Notes: generated by a model not told the origin, from the sequence alone. 64,000 nucleotides of DNA from Caldanaerobius polysaccharolyticus DSM 13641 (GCF_000427425.1 NZ_KE386495.1:102633-166632); one strand, 5' to 3'. Positions 18,871 through 28,614 are shown, counted from the stretch's first letter. Numbers and translations are program-made.

Positions 18871-19338
18871 CTAACTGCCTCCCTCCTCTTTCAGATATTC
18901 CTTTAACTTTTTTCTTAACTTCCAGGACATTGCCTTAACTGTATCAGTACTGGTTTTAAGCACAAATGAAATTTCGTGGTTTGTCATCCCTAGGCTGTAT
19001 TTCATATAAAAAAGCTTTTGTTCGGTAATACTAAGTTTATTAATTGCATTTTCTATTATCTCTTTATTTTCTATTTGATGAATTTCTGGGAAGTTGCTTA
19101 TACAAAAACTACCAATAGATGACACGGTGAATTCCTTTTTATTCTTCCTTAAAAAGTCGATGTACTTATTTCTTGCTGTTGCCAAAACATACGGTTTCAA
19201 CTTTCCATCCTGGATGCTGTCTAAATGCAGGTATGTAGATAATAGGGCTTCTTGCGCTATATCTTCCGCATCGGCACGCGACACGCCTAGTTTAAGTAAA
19301 TAGTGAAATACAATTCGGTATAAATCCTGCCACATCAA
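18871..19338 (-). CDS. ECF-type RNA polymerase sigma factor
   Basis: A 155-residue sigma-70 family protein with only regions 2 and 4. Region 2 contains DAEDIAQEALLSTYL and LATARNKYIDFLRKNK. Region 4 contains INKLSITEQKLFYMKYSLGMTNHEI and a helix-turn-helix TSTDTVKAMSWKLRKKL. The length is typical of ECF factors. The ribosome site is AAAAGGAGGAGGGG. It probably drives its own operon and an envelope-stress regulon not seen here. Confidence 0.9.
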   Translation of the reverse strand: MMWQDLYRIVFHYLLKLGVSRADAEDIAQEALLSTYLHLDSIQDGKLKPYVLATARNKYIDFLRKNKKEFTVSSIGSFCISNFPEIHQIENKEIIENAINKLSITEQKLFYMKYSLGMTNHEISFVLKTSTDTVKAMSWKLRKKLKEYLKEEGGS

Positions 19339-19406
19339 CCCCTCCTCCTTTTAAATTTTCTCACTCACATATAATGACGTGCAAAAGAGAAAAAAGTAAA
19401 TCAAAT

Positions 19407-19437
19407 AGGAGGTAAATAATTATTTTATTTACCTCCT
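19407..19437. terminator. Long hairpin between cas remnant and sigma gene
   Basis: AGGAGGTAAATAA and TTATTTACCTCCT form a perfect 13-bp stem with a 5-base loop. It lies just downstream of the cas1 remnant and upstream of the sigma operon. It may end cas transcription, though the flanking T-runs are short. Confidence 0.5.
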
Positions 19438-19451
19438 TTAACACCACTATA

Positions 19452-20269
19452 CTACCACCTGGCTACAAATGGTGTATATTCACTTTCCCCTATAAGATGT
19501 TTTTCCAGTTTATACAGCTCCATCCTTATAAGCATTCTGTATGAAACCTCTCTATTTATAGCGCGATGCTTTATAGTGGTCTTCATCTTTTCCTCAAATC
19601 CGGTCACGAACTTCTTTTTGGCGCTTTCACTCATCAGCAGTCCTTCCATAGTGCTTGAAAAATCATTAACGGTTATCATTTTTCTGTCAATAAGTGAAAA
19701 GATCAATCTATCCACTATGATAGGTTTAAACACTTCAGCTACATCAAGGTTTAACGTAAACCTCCTGTAATTGGTGGAATGCAGATATCCTATACGCGGA
19801 TCCAGGTGAGTCTTGTATATCTCGCTTAACACCACCGTGTACATAAGTGAATTCCCAAAACTTATCAAAGCGTTTAAAGGATCCCGTGGAGGCCTTTTTG
19901 TCCTTTCATCTACTGCATGTTTCTCGCTGCCCCAACTACAAAACTTTTAGCCAGCTTCAACCTTTTTTCTGTATCCAGATAGTGCTCAGCTTGCTTTAAA
20001 ATCATATACCCGGAATTGTAATGCTCTCTGGGATAAAATGTACCCACGTAATATCCAAAGTAATTAAAAAAATGTACTAATATCTCCTTTTGGGCTATAA
20101 ACTCTATAAACTTTTTATTAAAATCGGTCTCGCTGTATACAAATATATCATTGATATTTTCCACAGGTAGAAACTTGCTCCCGTTTTCTGATTCAAAATA
20201 TATCGTGTTGTCTTTTCGCTTAAATTCTCCATCGTTGAATATATAAACGCTTTTTTTCACAACTACCAC
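19452..20269 (-). pseudogene. cas1: Cas1 with internal deletion (type I-B)
   Basis: The N-terminal piece (20269-19910) runs from KKSVYIFNDGEFKRK to AKSFVVGAARNM. The C-terminal piece (ERTKRPPRDPLNAL, then ISFGNSLMYTVVLSEIY to VARW, from about 19900) follows in another frame. About 60 or more residues are missing between them, the part that normally carries the catalytic glutamate. The downstream His/Asp region (GYLHSTNYRR, LDVAEVFKP) is kept. Cas1 integrase activity must be lost. No cas2 gene and no array follow in the 100 bases before the sigma operon. Confidence 0.88.
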
Positions 20270-20273
20270 CTCT

Positions 20274-20798
20274 TTATGCCCAACAAAACTCCAGATAGGC
20301 GCAATTTTTGCAAAAGGGAATCCTTTGGGCCACAGGCGGCATACTCTGGTTTATTATTCTCACAATATCCTCTTCTGCCCTTTTAAGCTCTTTTAAAGAC
20401 TCTTCATCTGCTAAAACCTCTACGCGCTTTTTCTCCTCAGGAAACAGCAGCTCTCCTTTTACATCAATTCCCATTTCTTTTAAAATCCAAAGATAATAGA
20501 GAAGCTGCATTTTTGCGCTCAATACGTATTTGCTGCTCTTTTTTACTTCTCCCACCACCCACTGGCCCTCGTCCCGCTGTAATACGTCCAGCTTAACATT
20601 GCCCACATTGATTTCCTTCCTGTCCCTTTTGTAAGAATTCTCGTGAATAAACCTGCCCACATCCAGAAATTCATTGTCTTGATCAGCGCTGATATTATGG
20701 GCAATAAGCCAAACCTCCCGCTTGCACACGTAGTAATACCAGATAAGCGTTCCGTTTACCCGCCTTTCTTCCGTTTCCGCCATCGCTGTTGAGCCCAT
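20274..20798 (-). CDS. cas4: Cas4 nuclease
   Basis: A 174-residue RecB-like exonuclease of CRISPR adaptation. It has the active-site pattern Asp then Gly-Glu-Val-Lys (LDVLQRDEGQWVVGEVKKSS). Four cysteines for a 4Fe-4S cluster are present: one near the N-terminus (YYYVCKREVW, C25) and three at the C-terminus (FCKNCAYLEFC). It appears intact. It lies 5 bases upstream of the broken cas1, so on its own it can no longer serve spacer acquisition. Confidence 0.9.
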   Translation of the reverse strand: MGSTAMAETEERRVNGTLIWYYYVCKREVWLIAHNISADQDNEFLDVGRFIHENSYKRDRKEINVGNVKLDVLQRDEGQWVVGEVKKSSKYVLSAKMQLLYYLWILKEMGIDVKGELLFPEEKKRVEVLADEESLKELKRAEEDIVRIINQSMPPVAQRIPFCKNCAYLEFCWA

Positions 20799-20828
20799 CT
20801 CCCTTCTCCACGCAGGATAAATCTTGAT

Positions 20829-21923
20829 TCAGAAAATAAGAATTTCGTCATCTATGTCTCGCTTAAAGCCTGTCTCATCGTCGTAATAGTATTCTTTGTT
20901 TTCAAGGGGAACAAGCCATACGGAAGAGTTTTTCGTGGGCCTTATAAGGTCTTTTGCTACCCTGACCGGGACCGATACCAGATGATCTTTAAAATCCCTG
21001 CGTACCTTAAGGTAATTTTCCTGCCGTTTTACAAAGTCCTTTTCTTTCAACACGCCTTTTTCATACTCATCCCAGATTTTTGCTGCCTCATCATCTACTT
21101 GCACAAAAACATCTACGTAATCGCGGTTTTCTTCTATCAGTTGAAAATCTGATAGCTTGCAACACTCCACGTTATCGTCTACATCAAAGCAGAAGCTATT
21201 CATGGCCTCTATAAGGTCGTCGGACTTTTGAAAACTCTTTTTGTCTTTTACCCTTTCAAAGTACTCGTTGATCATTTCGTAAAAACGGTTTTCATCCGTT
21301 TCTCCTTTTAACACGTCTATAGATACGATGGTACTCAACGCCCCGTATATCATTGCCGAATAGCTTCTGCTGTCTTTAAGGTTAAAAACGTAAACACGAC
21401 CTTTGTCTCGCCAACCACTGCGATTGCACCTACCAGCCACCTGCACTATAGAGTCAATAGGCCCTAAATCCCTCACCACGGCATCAAGATCGATGTCTAC
21501 ACCTGCCTCCACCACCTGGGTAGAGACGACTATGATCTTTTTCCCTTTTTGCAAAGCGCTGCGAATTTCCTGTATCCTCTTTCTCCTTTCTCTAGGTATA
21601 ATATTTGTGGACAGGTAAAAAAACGCCACCCCTTTATCGCGCAACTTCTCTTTTATAGCCCGGTAAAACCTCAACGACGCATTTATGGTGTTTAACACCA
21701 CTAGATAGGATATACCATCCTCGTACATCATCACAAATTCATCAGCGAATTGGTCAAGGGTCAATGGCTCCAGTCGAGGTATCAACTTAACCCTGTCCAG
21801 GGCCTCAAAATACTTTCTGTTGTCATCCAGCAACTCAATGGCTTCCCCTTCCTCAAAGATCAAGGGTCTGGTAGCCGTGAGAAGTATTATATAGCACCCC
21901 GGCGGATATATTATACCCCTCAA
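20829..21923 (-). pseudogene. cas3: Cas3 C-terminal remnant (helicase domain 2)
   Basis: The reading frame starts inside helicase motif III (ILLTATRPLIF) and continues through motif V (VVSTQVVEAGVDID, 131-144) and motif VI (QVAGRCNRSG, 161-170) to a normal C-terminus. The HD nuclease domain, Walker A and DExx box are all missing. The 5' end runs into the 3' end of cas8 in another frame near 21930, so a deletion has removed the Cas3 front half and, by the usual type I-B order, cas7 and cas5. No ribosome site is seen for the ATG given. Confidence 0.88.
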
Positions 21924-23379
21924 ACCTCTTAAGCCTGTATATCTTCGCCAGCTCTACAAACTTATCTATGAGAAATGCCTTTGATACAGGCTTTTGCGAG
22001 AAAATGCCGTCGTAAACCTGCAATAACTTGGACACTTCTAAAAGCTCGTTGCGCTTTTTTCTCTGGGGTATAAGGTAATATATCTTATTTAAGTCAATAC
22101 TCCAAAGTTTAGAATTACCTAGTAGTTTTTTGCCCACCTCCCACGTGGCACCGCTAGCAGCTATCATCTCCTTTATCCTGGACGGAGGCACGTCCTTTAT
22201 AAGCTTTAGAATCTTGAATTCCTGTTGATTTTTTCTATAAAAGAGAAGGTTGAGGATGTAGTTGTTGCCCTCGGACTCATAGTATAGATACTCCCTCAAG
22301 CCGTCCACAAACTTGTCCATGCCTTCAAAGCTTACTACAAAATTAAAGTTGTAATTGACGTACTTTGCCCATTCATCCAGCGTTCGTCGGTCCATATCGA
22401 CTTTAAACAAAAAGCCTGGTATGATGTAAAGCGGTATACTGCCTATATTGCTGCCCAGATTATTGCGCATGTACACCTCGGTCACCAGGATGCTTTTATA
22501 GCAGTCTGGGCACAGGCTAAAATTTTTGGAAAAATCCCCGCTGACCCCTGAAGAAAAATTGGGCTTGTCGGTATTATAGTATTTGTGCTTAAATCTCCTG
22601 ACATCTGCGGTTACAGGGACATTTCTACCGCAAACAGAACACACCCCTTGCTTTACACCTTTGAATATATCGTTGATTTTCTCGTCATATATGAGGCTTA
22701 CATAACCTTCATCCTGGCACACCAGGTCTCCGTCGATTTTCAGGGTATAAAGGGATATCATGTCTTTTTTCTCATCTAAGTTGAACCTGCCCCTCACGTA
22801 CCCCTCTATACAATCGGCTACGCTTTTTATCAATTTTTCATCTATGTCTCCACCTGGACTTTTTTGAGAGATTTTCTCTTCTAACCTTATGGCATCAAAT
22901 CCCTTTTCAATGCCCATTTTGTTAAGATCCCATACATACCTGTATCTTTTGCCCACTTTATCTGAAAAGGACGTCATGCCTTGCTCCACGATCTTTTTGA
23001 TTTTTTCCCTTAAACTGCTTTCCTTTAGCCTTTCACAAAGGGCGGGTAGCGCCTGGGAACACAAATAGCCTATATTGTCAGTGGTAATTCTCCACTGAAG
23101 ACTGTTAGAAACTGCATTACCTACCCATAGGTACTTTTTTACAGAGTCAGGCTTAAGCTCTTCCACATCAAAGCTCGCTTTCATTGTATCCGTATTGATG
23201 TCAATTATAACCACATGTTGCTTTGTCTTGTCGCTTTTGGACAATTCTATCTCCACTGTCATTTCACTTAAAATTTCATCGCCGCCCTGGCTTAAAATAA
23301 CCTCGCCGATCTCCTTTATAGCCTCTAACAACGCCTCTGCCCCCTTTCTAAATACAATTTTAGAATATAAAGTTGTCAT
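21853..23379 (-). CDS. cas8b: Cas8b (TM1802/Csh1-type) large subunit, C-terminus altered by deletion
   Basis: A 508-codon frame for the large subunit of a type I-B Cascade. It has a zinc-finger arrangement of CxxC pairs (C247/C250 in VCSVCGRN, C290/C293 in LCPDCYKS), as in TM1802-family Cas8b. The last roughly 20 codons, after YRLKRFEG, are read through the deletion junction into cas3 DNA out of frame and are not native. The protein may fold but has no Cas7 or Cas5 partner encoded here. It follows cas6 by 21 bases. Confidence 0.82.
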   Translation of the reverse strand: MTTLYSKIVFRKGAEALLEAIKEIGEVILSQGGDEILSEMTVEIELSKSDKTKQHVVIIDINTDTMKASFDVEELKPDSVKKYLWVGNAVSNSLQWRITTDNIGYLCSQALPALCERLKESSLREKIKKIVEQGMTSFSDKVGKRYRYVWDLNKMGIEKGFDAIRLEEKISQKSPGGDIDEKLIKSVADCIEGYVRGRFNLDEKKDMISLYTLKIDGDLVCQDEGYVSLIYDEKINDIFKGVKQGVCSVCGRNVPVTADVRRFKHKYYNTDKPNFSSGVSGDFSKNFSLCPDCYKSILVTEVYMRNNLGSNIGSIPLYIIPGFLFKVDMDRRTLDEWAKYVNYNFNFVVSFEGMDKFVDGLREYLYYESEGNNYILNLLFYRKNQQEFKILKLIKDVPPSRIKEMIAASGATWEVGKKLLGNSKLWSIDLNKIYYLIPQRKKRNELLEVSKLLQVYDGIFSQKPVSKAFLIDKFVELAKIYRLKRFEGYNISAGVLYNTSHGYQTLDL

Positions 23380-23400
23380 GATATGTCCTGTTATAAAAAT

Positions 23401-24138
23401 TTATTTGATTACCTCAAAGCAGCCAAAACCCTCTGAGTTTTTACTGCAAATACCCGCGTCATAGGCCAGTTTTATGAGCTCGCTGTCGCCCTCCAGATAA
23501 TAAGTCCCCATCCAGCCTTTTATCACCGTGCCTTTAAAATTCAACACCTTCTGATACCTGTCGTCTTTAGGTCCTGTAGGTATTATCCGAAACTCCGCCT
23601 TCTCAGGCCTAAAGCCTGTTATTATCTCGTATTTCATCTCTATGTTTCGCCTCGCCAGGTAGGAAAACACGTTGTCCCATGGCGAATAATAATGGGTGTA
23701 CTTGCCTTCCGGGCTATCTATGGTGCTGTACATAACAGCAGGAGAAAGCATCTTTATCTTAACCCGGCTCCCAAACTCTATGGGTGAATACACGTCTAAT
23801 TTCCTCAAGACCACGCCCTGATTGCCTATGTAAAGCCTGTCCTTTCTGAATATATTTTCAGCCAGGTCATGAATAAACTGCTCTATAGGCGAAGATATGA
23901 TCAGTGAAAAAGGAGGCTTTATGTAAATTTTACCCGACACCACCCTTACTCTACCCTCAATCCTGGAAAACGTAAAAAACTTGAGCTTGCGTTTGCCGTA
24001 TTTATAGCCTTCGTCGTGAAGAAATTGGCTGTAATTCTCATCTCTTATGTTATGGTATATAAACCCCTGAAGTATGCTGTTGTATTGAACAGGCAATACC
24101 AGGTCTTTTTCCGCATCAAATTCCAGGCGAACCCTCAT
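23401..24138 (-). CDS. cas6: Cas6 crRNA-processing endoribonuclease
   Basis: A 245-residue intact Cas6, which cuts CRISPR repeat RNA 8 bases before the spacer. It shows two ferredoxin-like halves, with IYIKPPFSLIISSP in the first and the glycine-rich loop GICSKNSEGFGCFEV at the C-terminus. It is the first gene of the minus-strand cas operon. It is one of two apparently complete cas genes left and could in principle process repeat transcripts such as the orphan repeat at 5480. Confidence 0.92.
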   Translation of the reverse strand: MRVRLEFDAEKDLVLPVQYNSILQGFIYHNIRDENYSQFLHDEGYKYGKRKLKFFTFSRIEGRVRVVSGKIYIKPPFSLIISSPIEQFIHDLAENIFRKDRLYIGNQGVVLRKLDVYSPIEFGSRVKIKMLSPAVMYSTIDSPEGKYTHYYSPWDNVFSYLARRNIEMKYEIITGFRPEKAEFRIIPTGPKDDRYQKVLNFKGTVIKGWMGTYYLEGDSELIKLAYDAGICSKNSEGFGCFEVIK

Positions 24139-24272
24139 AATATCATAGTCCTCCTCTCCAGCTCAATTATAGCACCACCACCATGTCAAAATATATCGCT
24201 TTTTGCCACTGTAGCTATAACAACCATAAATATGCTATAATAACATCTATAAAACGCCAAGGGGTGTTGAAA

Positions 24273-24707
24273 TTGAAATGGATTTTTTACATAGGAGCTA
24301 TAATTGTAGGAATAGCGTTAGGCTTTCAATCTCCCATGAACTCGGCATTGGGCAAAATAGCAAATCCTAAAAACTCCGCCGTCTTAAACAATTTGTTAGG
24401 CCTTGCCATTCTCTTTCTGATAAGCCTACCCGACGGCAGCATAAAGCACTTCGGCTCACTGTTTAAAGCCCCTGCATATCTCCTTTTGGGCGGATTTCTG
24501 GGCGCCACCATCGTGTACCTGTCTATAGTGGTCATACCTGCTATAGGCGCTGCCACCTTTGCATCCATTATAGTTACAGTCCAGATGGCCGTCACCATGC
24601 TCATCGACCACTACGGGCTTTTTGGCATGCCCAGAACTCCCGTAAACTGGTACCGAATAGCAGGTGTCATATTGATGCTCATAGGCATAAGGCTTATAAA
24701 GAAATAA
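24273..24707 (+). CDS. YdcZ/DUF606-family membrane protein
   Basis: A 144-residue four- or five-helix membrane protein of the DMT-superfamily DUF606 group. The N-terminus is KWIFYIGAIIVGIALGFQSPMNSALGK, and the family pattern P-x-N-x-x-x-G is visible. The start chosen is TTG at 24273, seven bases after AAGGGGTG; longer in-frame starts add a non-conserved leader. A nonsense-mutated, deleted copy lies at 34610-34830. It is probably a small-molecule transporter of unknown substrate. Confidence 0.8.
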   Translation: MKWIFYIGAIIVGIALGFQSPMNSALGKIANPKNSAVLNNLLGLAILFLISLPDGSIKHFGSLFKAPAYLLLGGFLGATIVYLSIVVIPAIGAATFASIIVTVQMAVTMLIDHYGLFGMPRTPVNWYRIAGVILMLIGIRLIKK

Positions 24708-24710
24708 AAA

Positions 24711-24734
24711 ATCCGCTGTATCCACACAGCGGAT
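24711..24734. terminator. Bidirectional terminator
   Basis: ATCCGCTGT and ACAGCGGAT form a 9-bp stem with a 6-base loop, preceded by AAAAA on the plus strand. It lies between the convergent YdcZ-like and HD-domain genes. A copy stands at the same relative position near 34835-34857. Confidence 0.75.
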
Positions 24735-24739
24735 CTAAT

Positions 24740-25243
24740 TTATCTTCCCTCAAATACGCTCTCTATGTAAGCTATGCCTGTAGGTGTCTTAAAATACTTT
24801 TCCTTTATAGAGCGGATCGCATCGGGGTCTTTTATCCCCTCTTCAAAAATATTGACCAAAAAGTCTGCTTCCACCAGTATCTGAAAGTCTATACCGTCGA
24901 TTTTAGTGTAGGTATGATGATTGCCGATTATAAAGCACACGCGGTCAACCAGCCCAGGCTCTAGGCCAAAAGGGGTCAAAATCTCCCTGGCTATCCCTGG
25001 GCCTTCCTCCTGTTGAAATCGCGCTGAGGAGGAGTTATACTTTCGCTCGGCCTCTTTTATGCCTATATCGTGCAAAATCGCCGAAATCTCCACTGTAACA
25101 AGCTCATTACCTGCTAACCCCTCTAAAACAGCGATGTTTCTGGCAAAGGTGTAGACCTTAAGCAGATGGTGTATTCTCCTGGCATCGCATTCAAAGTAAA
25201 GCACAGCTCTTTTAAGCACTTGCTGAACCACATTGTCTTGCAT
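24740..25243 (-). CDS. HD-domain phosphohydrolase, copy A
   Basis: A 167-residue HD-superfamily metal-dependent phosphohydrolase. The metal-ligand pattern is visible: an early His (RRIHHLL), the HD pair in AILHDIGIKEAE, a later GNHHTY, and ILVEADFLVN. The substrate is unknown, perhaps a nucleotide or cyclic nucleotide. It is followed upstream by the YjbQ gene with a 23-base gap (same operon). Copy B at 34870-35373 is almost identical but has RHHHTYTKIH in place of GNHHTYTKID. Confidence 0.85.
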   Translation of the reverse strand: MQDNVVQQVLKRAVLYFECDARRIHHLLKVYTFARNIAVLEGLAGNELVTVEISAILHDIGIKEAERKYNSSSARFQQEEGPGIAREILTPFGLEPGLVDRVCFIIGNHHTYTKIDGIDFQILVEADFLVNIFEEGIKDPDAIRSIKEKYFKTPTGIAYIESVFEGR

Positions 25244-25266
25244 GTCAATTCTCCTTTTCCCATAAT

Positions 25267-25662
25267 TTAGCTTGCCTTAATGAATTTAAGATAAACCTTT
25301 CGCCTCCTTGGTCCATCGAATTCACAGAAATATATACCCTGCCATGTCCCCAGCACAAGCTCGCCCTTCTCCACAAAAACCGACACACAGGCACCCACTA
25401 AGGAGGCTTTTATATGGGCATCGGAATTGCCCTCTACGTGTCTGTAAGGTATGTCAGGAACCATGGCCTTAAAACCGCTTAAAATATCCCTTTTCACATC
25501 GCTATCGGCGTTCTCGTTTATAGTCACGCCTGCAGTGGTATGGGGAACAAAGACGTAACATATCCCGTCCTGTACGCCATGCTTTTTTAACTCCTCCCGC
25601 ACCATCCCCGTTATGTTTATCATCTCTTCCCTCTGCCTGGTCGCCAGCTCCAGCTCTATCAT
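25267..25662 (-). CDS. YjbQ/UPF0047 family protein, copy A
   Basis: A 131-residue UPF0047 protein, a family reported to have weak thiamine-phosphate-synthase activity in some members. The conserved segments are [28 protein letters not shown] and [15 protein letters not shown]. The start at 25662 ([10 protein letters not shown]) aligns with copy B and follows AAGGTGGTGG. It lies between the sugar oxidoreductase and HD genes. Copy B is at 35397-35792. Confidence 0.88.
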   Translation of the reverse strand: MIELELATRQREEMINITGMVREELKKHGVQDGICYVFVPHTTAGVTINENADSDVKRDILSGFKAMVPDIPYRHVEGNSDAHIKASLVGACVSVFVEKGELVLGTWQGIYFCEFDGPRRRKVYLKFIKAS

Positions 25663-25675
25663 CAAAACCACCACC

Positions 25676-26713
25676 TTACAGTACTACTTCTCTTCCCAGC
25701 TTTGCGGACTGGTATATTCCATTTAATATCCTTTGAATCTGAAAGCCGTCCTGTCCTGTAGCCGTGGGGGCCTTGCCTTCTCTTATGCACGTGATGAATT
25801 CCTTTATCTCATTGTAAAAAGGATCCTCTTTATCAACCACAGGAGTAGAATTAACAAGGTAATTCTCCTGCTCGTCGTAAATCACAAAAGGTGAAAGAGA
25901 CGCGCCGGCCTTGCTGCCAAATATCTCGCTGTTCATGCTCTCTTTGTTGTTCAGCGCCCAGCTCACAGATACCTGCATACATGCCCCGTTTTCAAACCTT
26001 ATAAAAGCGCATGCGGAATCTTCGGTGTCAAAGGCGTCGTCAGGATCAAAAGCATGCCACCTGCTCACGCCTTTTGTGCTGTAATCGCCTATCCTGTCAT
26101 ATACAGCGGCAGTTACGCTCACAGGCCTTGGCCTTCCCATAAGGTACCACGTCAGATCTATGATGTGCACCCCTATATCGATTACCGGGCCACCGCCGGA
26201 TTTAGATCTGTTAGTAAACCACCCTGTAGGCGTTCCCCTTCTTCGCTCATAAGTGGCTTTGGCAAAGTATATGTCGCCAAACCTCCCCTTTTCAGCAAAC
26301 TCCTTGAGCAACTTGCTCTCGGCCTTAAACCTATTTACAAACCCTATCTGCAGTATACGCTTACTGTCCTCTGCCGCTTTTATCATGGCCTCAGCTTCCT
26401 CAGGGTTCATAGCCATTGGCTTTTCGCACAGTACGTGTTTACCGGCTTTTAAAGCAGCAATAGTGGCAGCCGCATGGGAATTGTTCCACGTGCATACGCT
26501 TACAGCGTCCACATCAGGCAAATTTACCAAGTCATGAAAGTCCGTAAAAGCGTACCTCATTCCGTATTTCTCTTTTACTTCATTGGCCCTCTTTTCATTT
26601 ATGTCGCAAACAGCCACCAGCTCCACATCCTCTTGTTTAAGGTACGCTGGTATATGGGCGTTTTGGCATATATTCCCCGCCCCTATAAGCCCTATCCTTA
26701 TTTTTTCTCCCAT
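25676..26713 (-). CDS. Gfo/Idh/MocA-family NAD-dependent sugar oxidoreductase
   Basis: A 345-residue dehydrogenase. The Rossmann motif [19 protein letters not shown] is at the N-terminus, followed by the family signature [15 protein letters not shown] and the substrate-domain [15 protein letters not shown]. The start at 26713 (MGEKIRIG) is eight bases after AAGGAGGA; another ATG is two codons upstream. It directly follows a sugar isomerase gene, so the pair probably oxidises and isomerises a sugar or inositol. The pair is missing from the second copy of this segment at 35.8 kb. Confidence 0.9.
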   Translation of the reverse strand: MGEKIRIGLIGAGNICQNAHIPAYLKQEDVELVAVCDINEKRANEVKEKYGMRYAFTDFHDLVNLPDVDAVSVCTWNNSHAAATIAALKAGKHVLCEKPMAMNPEEAEAMIKAAEDSKRILQIGFVNRFKAESKLLKEFAEKGRFGDIYFAKATYERRRGTPTGWFTNRSKSGGGPVIDIGVHIIDLTWYLMGRPRPVSVTAAVYDRIGDYSTKGVSRWHAFDPDDAFDTEDSACAFIRFENGACMQVSVSWALNNKESMNSEIFGSKAGASLSPFVIYDEQENYLVNSTPVVDKEDPFYNEIKEFITCIREGKAPTATGQDGFQIQRILNGIYQSAKLGREVVL

Positions 26714-26735
26714 TCCCATATCCTCCTTGATCTTA

Positions 26736-27599
26736 TTAGACCTCATTCCATATCCTTCGGGCGTTATCAAGACCTATTTTTGAACCTACCCTGCAGTCTT
26801 CCATGCCCTCAAATTCTATTGAAATATACCCGTCATAGCCGTAGCGCTTTATCGCCTTTATAACGCTCCACATGTCAATATCCCCGTGTCCCACAATAGC
26901 GCCCCTCAAAAAGTTGCCACCGGCTGTCTGAAACCATCCCTCTCCAGGGTTTCTGTAAAACGGCCTGTAATAAAAATCTTTTAAGTGAATCATAGACGCG
27001 TAAGGCAAATTCTTTTTAACTGCTACCACCGGATCCTCGTCCACGCACAAAAAGTTGCCCACATCCAGCGTCGTCTTGAAATTGGGCCTGCCTACCGCGT
27101 GTATAAGCCTCTGCACCCTCTCGCTGCCCTGGATAAAAAAGCCGTGGTTTTCCACACTGGTAGTGATGCCGTACTGAGCAGCGTAATCAGCTATCCTGCG
27201 ACAGGCTTCAGCCAGTCTGGGCAAATCCTCGTCTAACTGCTTCACTGTGACCTCAGGTAATGGTCTCCATGCTACATCATGCCTCATAAATTTAACGCCC
27301 AGGCGATAAGCAACATCCACTTCACCCATAACTCTCTTTATCTCATTTTCGTAGTCTTGCTCTGTTTTCTGAATAAAATTGGCCCCTATTGCGTAGTTAG
27401 ATATGTCTATTCCCACATCTTCGGCCTTTTTTCTTATGGCATCCACCAGCTCCGGGTTTTTAAACAGGTCAAATCCAAAAGGCACGATCTCTACATGTTC
27501 TCCCCCGTTGTCTGCAATCCACTGTATCACATCCAGTACGTCCATCACTCTGCTATAGATTAGCTTAGATAAGCTGTATGTACTTACTCCTATTTTCAC
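26736..27599 (-). CDS. Sugar phosphate isomerase/epimerase (TIM barrel, AP endonuclease 2 family)
   Basis: A 287-residue xylose-isomerase-like barrel. The metal and substrate residues are in TSVENHG, FKTTLDVGNFL, MIHLKDFYY, VGHGDIDM and YISIEFEG, the standard order for IolE/IolI-type isomerases. The start is GTG at 27599 after GAAGGGGGGTGC. Its 3' end lies 23 bases before the oxidoreductase start, so they form one operon. The substrate is not determinable. Confidence 0.88.
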   Translation of the reverse strand: MKIGVSTYSLSKLIYSRVMDVLDVIQWIADNGGEHVEIVPFGFDLFKNPELVDAIRKKAEDVGIDISNYAIGANFIQKTEQDYENEIKRVMGEVDVAYRLGVKFMRHDVAWRPLPEVTVKQLDEDLPRLAEACRRIADYAAQYGITTSVENHGFFIQGSERVQRLIHAVGRPNFKTTLDVGNFLCVDEDPVVAVKKNLPYASMIHLKDFYYRPFYRNPGEGWFQTAGGNFLRGAIVGHGDIDMWSVIKAIKRYGYDGYISIEFEGMEDCRVGSKIGLDNARRIWNEV

Positions 27600-27672
27600 T
27601 TACAAGCACCCCCCTTCTTCAGGAATAATATAACAATTAAACTAAAAAGTCAACACAACATCACCCATAAAA

Positions 27673-27718
27673 TTAGCCGGCTTCCACCTCCTGAAAAAGG
27701 AAGGTGAAAGCCGGCTAA
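27673..27718 (-). terminator. Strong terminator of the DUF2680 gene
   Basis: TTAGCCGGCTT and AAGCCGGCTAA form the outer arms of an 18-20 bp stem around a GAAAAAGG loop, with TTTTAT following on the minus strand. A degenerate copy follows the DUF2680 remnant near 35866-35911. Confidence 0.85.
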
Positions 27719-27723
27719 CCCTT

Positions 27724-28614
27724 TTATATCTCGGAGCCGTAATCAGTGTTGTTAGAGGAATTGCTCTGGGATGTGGACCCTTTCTCCTTCATAAAACCTT
27801 TGTGTAGCATATTAGAAATGCCGTTTTGCTCTATTTTCTTTTCCATGGCGTCAATCTTGTTGGTTATAGCGCTTCCCTTGTCTTTAGTGATCAAACCGTA
27901 CGCTACGAATTTGTTTACAAGCTCTTTTTGCAACTCTGCCATGTTTTTAAAATAATTCGTCAGCTCATCTTTTTGCTGCTGGGAAAGCTTTGACGGGTCA
28001 ATTCCGCCCAGTATAAAGTGGCCAAAGCCGCCTAATCCCTTTGCCATTATCCCCTTAGCAAAGCCATTCTTTTGAATACTGCTCAACATATTATCGATTT
28101 TCTTGGTCGCAGCATTCGCCTGGTCCTTGGTTATAAGCCCTTCATTCGCCAGCTTGTTGATCAGGTCTTTTTGCAGGTTGGCCATTTTCTCGTATACAGC
28201 TGTTAAAGCGGCCTTTTGCTGATCCGTCAACTTGGACGTGTCAATTTTCCCCAGCCAGCCAAAGTCCTCATCTTTAAACCCATGCCTTCCCATTCCAAAC
28301 ATTAAGATCGAGCCGTTCTCCTGGGCTTTCTTGAGCATATCGTCGATCTTCTTTATAGCAGCATCTCCTTGTTCTTTGGTTATGGCCCCATCAGAGACCA
28401 TTTTGTTGATAAAGTCTTTCTGGAGAGCGGCCAACTTCTGGTTAAAATCAGCTACATCAGCTTTTTGTTGGGCAGTGAGCTTGGAGGTATCTATCCCCAA
28501 GAAACCTCTTACTGCTTTAGCAGCCTGGGTGTCAGATGTGGCGGCAAAAACCGAAAACGGCACTGCCAAAGCGACTATCACTGCCAGCACAATCATGATC
28601 TTTTTTCTCCGCAT
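27724..28614 (-). CDS. Secreted three-repeat DUF2680 protein
   Basis: A 296-residue protein with a signal peptide (MRRKKIMIVLAVIVALAVPF, then SVFAA). It has three tandem units of about 65 residues, each starting ID-T/P-SKL-x-x-QQK and containing LQK-D/E-L/F-NK and GAITKEQ- or GLITKD-like turns. This is the DUF2680 pattern. The units are helical, amphipathic and exported, possibly acting at the cell envelope; function is unknown. The ATG at 28614 follows GGAGTG. A 59-codon C-terminal remnant is in the duplicated segment at 35916-36093. Confidence 0.8.
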   Translation of the reverse strand: MRRKKIMIVLAVIVALAVPFSVFAATSDTQAAKAVRGFLGIDTSKLTAQQKADVADFNQKLAALQKDFINKMVSDGAITKEQGDAAIKKIDDMLKKAQENGSILMFGMGRHGFKDEDFGWLGKIDTSKLTDQQKAALTAVYEKMANLQKDLINKLANEGLITKDQANAATKKIDNMLSSIQKNGFAKGIMAKGLGGFGHFILGGIDPSKLSQQQKDELTNYFKNMAELQKELVNKFVAYGLITKDKGSAITNKIDAMEKKIEQNGISNMLHKGFMKEKGSTSQSNSSNNTDYGSEI

